From Manis javanica (lineage: Eukaryota; Chordata; Mammalia; Pholidota; Manidae): 64,000 nucleotides of DNA. Positions 57,871 to 64,000 of the stretch are shown here, in pieces (the first letter of the stretch is position 1; every line of letters begins with the position of its first letter). The translations under genes were made by a program, and so were the position numbers. Where the stretch lies: contig NC_133160.1 in assembly GCF_040802235.1 (NCBI RefSeq), forward strand, positions 101,115,160 to 101,179,159, read 5' to 3'. Under the pieces are notes generated by a model. That model did not search any database, was not told where the DNA came from, and worked only from the letters and a program-made list of their open reading frames with translations.

Positions 57871-60390
57871 AATGGCAATAAGTACATACCTATTGATAAT
57901 CACCCTAAATGTAAATGGACTGAATGCACCAATCAAAAGACATAGAGTCACTGAATGGATAAAAAGCAAAAGACCCATCTATATGCTGCCTACAAGAGGC
58001 TCACTTTAAACTCAAAGACATACACAGACTAAAAGTGAAGGGATAAAGAAAGATATTTCATGCAAACAACAGAGAGAAGAAAGCAAAAGTTGCAGTACTT
58101 GTATCAGACAAAATAGACTTCAAAACAAAGAAAGTCACAAGAGACAAAGAAGGGCATTACATAATGATAAAGGGGTCAATCCAACAAGAAGATATAACTA
58201 TTATAAATATCTATGCACCCAACACAGGAGCACCCACATATCTGAAACAAATACTAACAGAATTAAAAGAGGAAATAGAATGCAATGCATTCATTTTAGG
58301 AGACTTCAACACTCCTCTCACTCTGAAGGACAGATCAACCAGACAGAAGATAACTAAGGACACAGAGGCACTGAACAACACAATAGAACAGATGGACCTA
58401 ACAGACATCTGCAGAACTCTACACCCAAAAGCAACAGGGTACACATTCTCAGGTGTACATGGAACATTTTCAAGAAAAGATCATATACTATGTCACAAAA
58501 AGAGCCACAGTAAATTTAAAAAGATTGAAATTGTACCAGCCAATTTCTCAGACCACAAAGGTATGAAACTAGAAATACATTACACAAAGAAAATGAAAAA
58601 TCCCACAAACACATGGAGGCATCCCAACATGCTCCTAAATAACCAATGTGTCAATGACCAAATAAAAACAGAGATCAAGCTATGTATGGGGACAAATGAC
58701 AACAATAATTCAACACTGCAAAATCTGTGGGACGCAGTGAAGGTTGTGCTAAGAAGAAAGTATATTGCAATACAGGCCTACCTCAAGAAAGAAGAACAAT
58801 CCCATATATGCACTCTAAACTCTCAATTAATGAAACTAGGAAAAGAACAACAAATGAGGCCCAAAGTCAGTAGAAGGAGGGACATAATAAAGATTAGAGC
58901 AGAAATAAATAAAACTGAGAAGAATAAAACAATAGAAAGAATCAATGAAAGCAAGAGATGGTTCTTTGAAAAAATAAACAAAATAGATAAACCCCCTAGC
59001 CAGACTTATCAAGAAAAAAAGAGAGGCTACTCACATAAACAGAATCAGGAATGAGAAATGAAAAATCTCTACAGACACCACAGACATACAAAGAGTTATT
59101 AGAGAATAGTATGAAAAATTATATGCTAACTAACTGGATAACCTAGAAGAAATGGACAACTTCCTAGAAAAATACAACCTTCCAATGCTGACCAAGGAAG
59201 AAACAGAAAATCTGAACAGACCAATTACCAGCAACAAAATTCAACTGGCAATCAAAAATCTACCTAAGAACAAAAACTCCTGGACCAGATGGCTTCACCA
59301 CTGAATCTTATCAAACATTTAGTGAAGACCTAATACCCCTTCTTCTTAAACTTTTCCAATAAATAGAAAAGGAGGGAGTATTTCCAAACTCATTCTATGA
59401 GGCCAGCATCACTCTAATACCAAAAGCAGGCAAAGACAACACAAAAAAAGAAAATTACAGACCAATATCCCTGATGAACATAGATGCGAAAATACTCAAC
59501 AAAGTATTAGCAAACCAAATTCAAAAACACATCAAAAAGATCATCCATCATGGTCAAGCAGGATTTACGCCAGGGATGCAAGGATGGTACAACATTCGAA
59601 AATCCACTAACATCATCCACCACATCAACAAAAAGAAGGACAAAAACCATATAATCATCTCCATAGGTGCTAAAAGAGTATTTGACAAAATTCAACACCC
59701 ATTCATGATAAAAACTCTCAACAAAATGGGTATAGAGGGCAAGTACCTCAACATAATAAAGGCCATATATGACAAACCCACAGCCAACATTATACTTAAC
59801 AGCGAGAAGCTGAAAGCTTTTTCTTTAAGAACTGGAACAAGACAAAGATGCCCACTTTCCCCACTTCTATTCAACGTAATACTGGAGGTCCAAGCCATGG
59901 CAATCAGACAATACAAAGAAATAAAAGACATCCAGATTTGCAAGGAAGAAGTCAAACTGTCCCTGTTTGCAGATGACATGATATTGTACATAAAAAACCC
60001 TAAAGACTCCACTCCAAAACTACTAGATCTAATATCTGAATTCAGCAAAATTGCAGGATACAAAATTAATGCACAGAAATCTGTGGCATTCCTATACACT
60101 AACAATGTACTAGCAGAAAGAGAAATCAGGAAAACAATCCCATTCACAATTGCATCAAAAAGAATAAAATACCTAGGAATAAACCTAACCAAGGAAGTGA
60201 AAGACCTATACTCTGAAAACTACAAGACATTCTTAAGAGAAATTAAAGAAGATACCATTAAATGGAAACATATCCCATGCTCATGGATAAGAATTAATAT
60301 TCTCAAAATGGCCATCCTGCCTAAAGCAATCTACAGATTCAGTGCAATCCCTATCAAAATACCGAGAGCATTCTTCAACAAACTTGAACA
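57871..60390 (+). pseudogene. L1 ORF2 remnant, endonuclease and reverse transcriptase
   Basis: The endonuclease start (ITLNVNGLNAP near 57900) is followed by a frameshift near 57965. The piece 58164-59054 keeps NIYAPNTG, ILGDFNTPL and NFSDHKG. Then come frame breaks at 59057-59470. The RT piece 59474-60445 keeps [18 protein letters not shown] and FADDMILY (about 59965), though the usual IDAEKAFDK is changed to IGAKRVFDK, losing an Asp of the first catalytic motif. It is cut at about 60390, and the last codons of that frame are antisense L1. Confidence 0.9.
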
Positions 60391-63300
60391 TAGTGCATTT
60401 CCATTTATTGTGCCTTCTTTAATGTATCTCATAAGTGTCTTGTAGTTTTCAGGGTATGGGTCTTTTATCTCCCTGGTTAGCTTTATTCTTAGGTATTTGA
60501 TTCTTTTTGATACAATTGTAAATGGAGTTGTTCCCTGATTTCTCTTTCTGTTCATTCATTGTTAGTATATGAATGCAACAGATTTCTGCATATTAATTTT
60601 GCATCCTAAAACTTTGCTGAATTCAGTTATTAATTCTAGTAGTTTTTTGGTGGACTTTTAAAGGGTTTTCTATGTACAATATCATGTCATCTGTAAACAG
60701 TTACAGTTTAACTTTTTCCTTACCGATCTGGAAGCCCTTTATTTCTTTGTGTTGTCTGATTGCTAGGTCCATGGCTAGGACTTCCTGTACTATGTTGAAG
60801 AAAAGTGGTGAGAATGGGCATCCTTGTCTTTTTCCTGATCTTAAATTAAAAGCTTTCAGCTTTTTGTTGTTAAGTATTACGTTGGCTGTGGGTTTGTCAT
60901 ATATGGCCTTTATTATGCTGAGGTACTCACCCTCTATACCCACTTTGTTGAGTTTTTATCATGAATGGGTGTTGAATGTTTTCAAGTGCTTTTTCAGCAT
61001 CAATTGAGATGATCATGTGGTTTTTGTCCTTTTTGGTGATGTGGTATATGATGTTGATGGATTTTCAAGTATTGTACCATCCTTGTATCCTTGGAATAGA
61101 TAACACTTGGTCATGATGGATGATCTTTTTGATGTATTTTTGAATTCGGTTTGCCAATATTTTGTTGAGTACTTCTGCATGTATGTTCATCAGGAATATT
61201 GGTCTGTAATTTTCTTATTTTGTGGTGTGTTTGTCCTGTTTTGGTATTAGAGTGGTGCTGGCCTCCTGGAATGAGTATGGAAGTATTCCCTCCTCTTCTT
61301 GTTGGAAAACTTTGAAGAGGATTGGTATTAGGTATTCTCTAAATATTTGATAAAATTCAGTGGTGAAGCCATCTGGTCCAGGGGTTTTGTTCCTAGGTAG
61401 TTTTTGATTACCAATTCAATTCCATTGCTGGTGATTGGTCTGTTAAGATTTTCTGTTTCTTCCTGGGTCAGTCTTGGAAGGTTTTATTTTTCTAGAAAGT
61501 TGTCCATTTATTCTAGATTATCCAATTTCTTGGCATATAATTTATCATAGTCTACTCTAATAACTATTTGTATTTCTGTAGTGTCTGCAGTGATTTTCGT
61601 TTCTCATTTCTGATTCTGTTTATGTGTGTACACTCCCTTTTTTTCTTGATAAGTCTGGCTAGGGGTTTATCTATTTTGTTTATTTTCTCAAAGAACCAGC
61701 TCCTGGTTTCATTGATTCTTTCTATTGTTTTCTTCTTCTCAATTTTATTTATTTATGCTCTGATCTTTATTATGTCCCTCCTTCTACTGACTTTTGGCTC
61801 ATTTGTTCTTCTTTTTCTATTTCCTTTAATTGTGAGTTTAGACTGTTCATTTGGAATTGTTCATCTTTCTACAGGTAAGCCTGTATGCTATATACTTTCC
61901 TCTTAGAACTGCCTTCTCTGTATCCCACAGATTTTCGGGGGTGCTGAGCTGTTCTCATTTGTCTCTGTATGTTGCTTGATATCTGTTTTAATTTGGTCAT
62001 TAATCCATTGATTATTAAGAACACATTGTTAAGCCTCCATATGTTTGTGGGTGTTTTTGTTTTCTTTGCATAATTTATTTCTAGTTTCATACCTTTGTGG
62101 TCTGAGAAGCTGGTTGGCACAATTTCAGTATTTTTCAACTTACTGCAGCTCTTTTTGTGGCCTAGTGTGTGATCTAGTCTGGAAAATGTCCCATGTACAC
62201 TTGAGAAGAATGTGTGTCCTGCTTCTTTTGGGAGGAGTGTTCTGTAGATATCCGTTTGGTCCATCTGTTTTAATGTGTTGTTCAGTGCCTCTGTCTCCTT
62301 ACTTACGTTCTGTTGGTTGATCTGTCTTTTTCTGTGAGGGTTGTGTTGAAGTCTCCTAAAATGAATGGGTTGAATTCTATTTCCTCTTTTAATTCTGTTA
62401 TTTATTTGTCTTACATATCTAGGTGCTCTTATATTGGGTGCATAGATATTTATAATGGTTATATCCTCTTGTTGGACTGACCCCTTTATCATTATATCAT
62501 GTCCTTCTTTGTCCCTTGTTGGTTTCTTTGTTTTGAAGTCTATTTTGTCTGATATAAGACTGCTACTACTGTTTTTTTCTCCCTATTATTTGCATGAAAT
62601 ATATTTTCCACCCCTTCACTTTTAGTCTGTGTATGTCTTTGGATTTGAAGTGAGTCTCTTGTAGACAGCATATAGATGGGTCTTGTTTTTTATCCATTCA
62701 GTGACTCTACGTCCTTTGATTAATGCATTCAATTAATTTACATTTAGAGAGATTATCAATAGATATTTAATTATTGCCATTGCAGGTTTTAGATTCATGG
62801 TTACCAAAGTTTCAAGGGTAGCTTCTTTACTATCTAACACTCTGTCTTAACCTGCTTATTATGCTATTTCAAGCACAATCTAAAGGTTCTTTTTTCTCTT
62901 CTTCTTCTTCTTCTTCTTCTTCTTCTTCTTCTTCTTCTTCTTCTTCTTCCTCCTCTTCCTCCTCCTCCTCCTCCTCCTCCTCCTCCTCCTCCTCGTCCTC
63001 TTCTCTTTATATATTTGTTGTCATATTCTGTACTCTTTGGGTATCCCTTGACTAACTTTCTGAGTAGTTGACTTAATTTTTCATTTTCTTAGTGATTTAT
63101 AGGTCTAGTTCCTTTACTGCAGTTTTATTTTCTCTGTTGACAGCTATTTAGCCTTAGGATATTTCAATCTAGTGCAGTGCCATTAAGATACACTATAGAG
63201 ATGGTTTGTTGGTGGAAAATTCCCTCAACTTTTACTTATCTGGAAATTGTTTAATCTCTGCTTCAAGTTTAAATGATAATCTAGCCAGTAGAATATTCTT

Positions 63301-64000
63301 GCTTGGAGGCCCTTTTTGTTTCATTGCATTAAATATATCATGCCTCTCCCTCTGGCCTGTAAGGTTTCTGCTGAGAAGTCTGATGATAGCCTGATGGGCT
63401 CTCCAGTGTATGTGATCGTTTTTCTGTCTCTGGCTGCTTTTAATACTCTCTCCTTGTCCTTGAGCTTTGCTATTTTAATTATTATATGTCTTCATGTCGT
63501 CTTCCTATGGTTCCTTGTGTTGGGAGATCTCTGCACTTCCATGACCTGAGAGATAATATCCTACCCGAGATTGGGGGAGTTTTCAGAAATTATTTCCTCA
63601 AAAAGACTTTCTATCCTTTTTTCTCTCTCTTCTTCTTCTGGTACCCCTATTATGAGAATATCGTTCCATTTGTATTGCTTGCACAGCTCTCTTATTCTTT
63701 CATTCCTTGAGATTCTTCTTTTATCTCTGTGCCTCAGCTTGTTTTCCTGTTCTCTAATTTCCGTTTCATTTACTATCTCCTCTACCTGCTCTAATCTATT
63801 TTAAAATCCCTCCTTTGTGTGTTTTATTTAGCATACTGTATTTTTCAAAATTTCTCTCTCTTAATGTCCTCCCTGAGATTTTGAATATTATTTTTGAAGC
63901 TCCATTAGCATGTTTATGGATTTTATTTTGAAGTTTTTATCAAGATTGGCGCTTTCAGTTTCACTTAGTCCTCATTCTGGTGACATTTCCTGTAGTTTTG
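60391..64000 (-). mobile_element. Antisense L1, truncated at both visible ends
   Basis: Read on the minus strand from the window edge, it contains ORF1 (about 64000-63060), a spacer expanded into a microsatellite, ORF2 endonuclease (about 62750-61870) and RT (to about 60391). The catalytic box reads FTDDMILY near 60675 where relatives have FADD. The endonuclease is frame-shifted near 62400 and many stops occur. The 3' part is missing at the junction with the plus-strand L1. The 5' end lies beyond 64000. Confidence 0.9.
62897..63000. repeat. (TTC)n/(TCC)n microsatellite in the L1 inter-ORF spacer
   Basis: About 17 CTT units followed by about 17 mostly CCT units. On the L1 sense strand it is a pure-purine GGA/GAA tract. 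The same spacer in the other L1s has short versions (a TCCTCCTCC near 51775; a GA-rich stretch near 57730-57770). Confidence 0.95.

Larger units (their letters stand above)
56075..60390 (+). mobile_element. L1 with 5' UTR, ORF1 and most of ORF2; 3' end missing
   Basis: The order is a 5' UTR from about 56075 ('AAGATGGTGTCACAAGAGG'), ORF1 (56699-57577), a purine-rich spacer (57590-57870) and ORF2 from about 57871. ORF2 stops abruptly after the RT (AFFNKL near 60385), where an antisense L1 begins. No Cys-rich end, 3' UTR or poly-A exists, so the 3' part was lost after insertion. Confidence 0.92.

Noticed and set aside
62888-63000. CRISPR-like or satellite array
   Set aside because: Simple trinucleotide repetition without spacers; no repeat-spacer structure anywhere in the window.
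62861-63055. Open frame encoding a poly-serine run
   Set aside because: Translation of the TTC/TCC microsatellite; not a gene.
60380-64000. Twin-priming 5' inversion as the explanation of the L1 pair
   Set aside because: Twin-priming yields two non-overlapping pieces of one L1; here both arms contain ORF1 and the first half of ORF2, and they differ in sequence.
1-64000. tRNA, snRNA or microRNA genes
   Set aside because: Both strands were read for tRNA A/B boxes and familiar small-RNA words; only decayed tRNA-derived SINEs (MIR) were seen.

Overview
This is mammalian nuclear DNA: spliced-gene architecture, one GC-rich CpG-island promoter, and an AT-rich background full of old interspersed repeats shared across placental mammals (MIR, L2, MLT1, MER20-like, Tigger) plus abundant, younger LINE-1 (L1). 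I see no Alu, B1/B2, carnivore CAN or ruminant/horse SINE. That argues against primate, rodent, dog/cat, ruminant and horse, and suggests another placental lineage dominated by L1. A pangolin-like genome would fit, but this is a weak inference and the species is not determined.

Gene region (about 1-15 kb). The only certain host coding sequence is the first coding exon of HERC3, an RCC1-repeat/HECT ubiquitin ligase, on the minus strand at 2990-3244. It has a good acceptor, the ATG, 75 codons and a GTGAGT donor. About 10.7-11.8 kb upstream in transcript direction lies a CpG island (about 13.9-15.1 kb) that is almost certainly the HERC3 promoter and non-coding first exon, although I could not fix the exon 1 donor. 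The plus-strand edge of the island carries a strong splice donor (15184), suggesting a divergent non-coding transcript. The intron between them holds a solo LTR with a 5-bp target duplication, a decayed Tigger transposon, MIR/L2 pieces and old L1 pieces.

Upstream flank (15-38 kb). No host gene is supported. The flank holds a 5'-truncated L1 with a 15-bp target duplication (19.16-22.16 kb), an antisense L1 (29.2-31.0 kb), several old L1 3' ends, MaLR (MLT1) LTRs, a MER20-like element, and MIR/L2 fragments. It also has a perfect 43-bp tandem duplication at 16.4 kb.

Retroelement cluster (38.9-64 kb). A complete but dead class III (ERVL/HERV-S-like) provirus, 38985-45853, has two 301-bp LTRs, a 5-bp target duplication, a primer-binding site best matching tRNA-Ser, decayed gag-pro-RT-RNaseH-integrase and no env. 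An L1 3' end is nested in its gag with a 14-bp target duplication. Next come two ERVL-type LTRs in opposite orientation (about 46.1-46.9 and 54.9-55.7 kb). Between them is a full-length minus-strand L1 (47511-53682, 13-bp target duplication) whose ORF1 has lost most of its RNA-recognition domain and carries a 21-bp (heptad) tandem repeat. The end of the window holds two further L1s joined tail-to-tail near 60.39 kb: a plus copy from its 5' UTR, and a minus copy running off the window. Together they make a large, diverged, spacer-free inverted repeat.

All retroelement ORFs carry stops or frameshifts. I found no RNA gene, CRISPR array or prokaryote-type system, and nothing here amounts to a new biological system. 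The observations most worth checking are the divergent promoter exon, the tRNA-Ser provirus family with its solo LTR inside HERC3, and the L1 palindrome.
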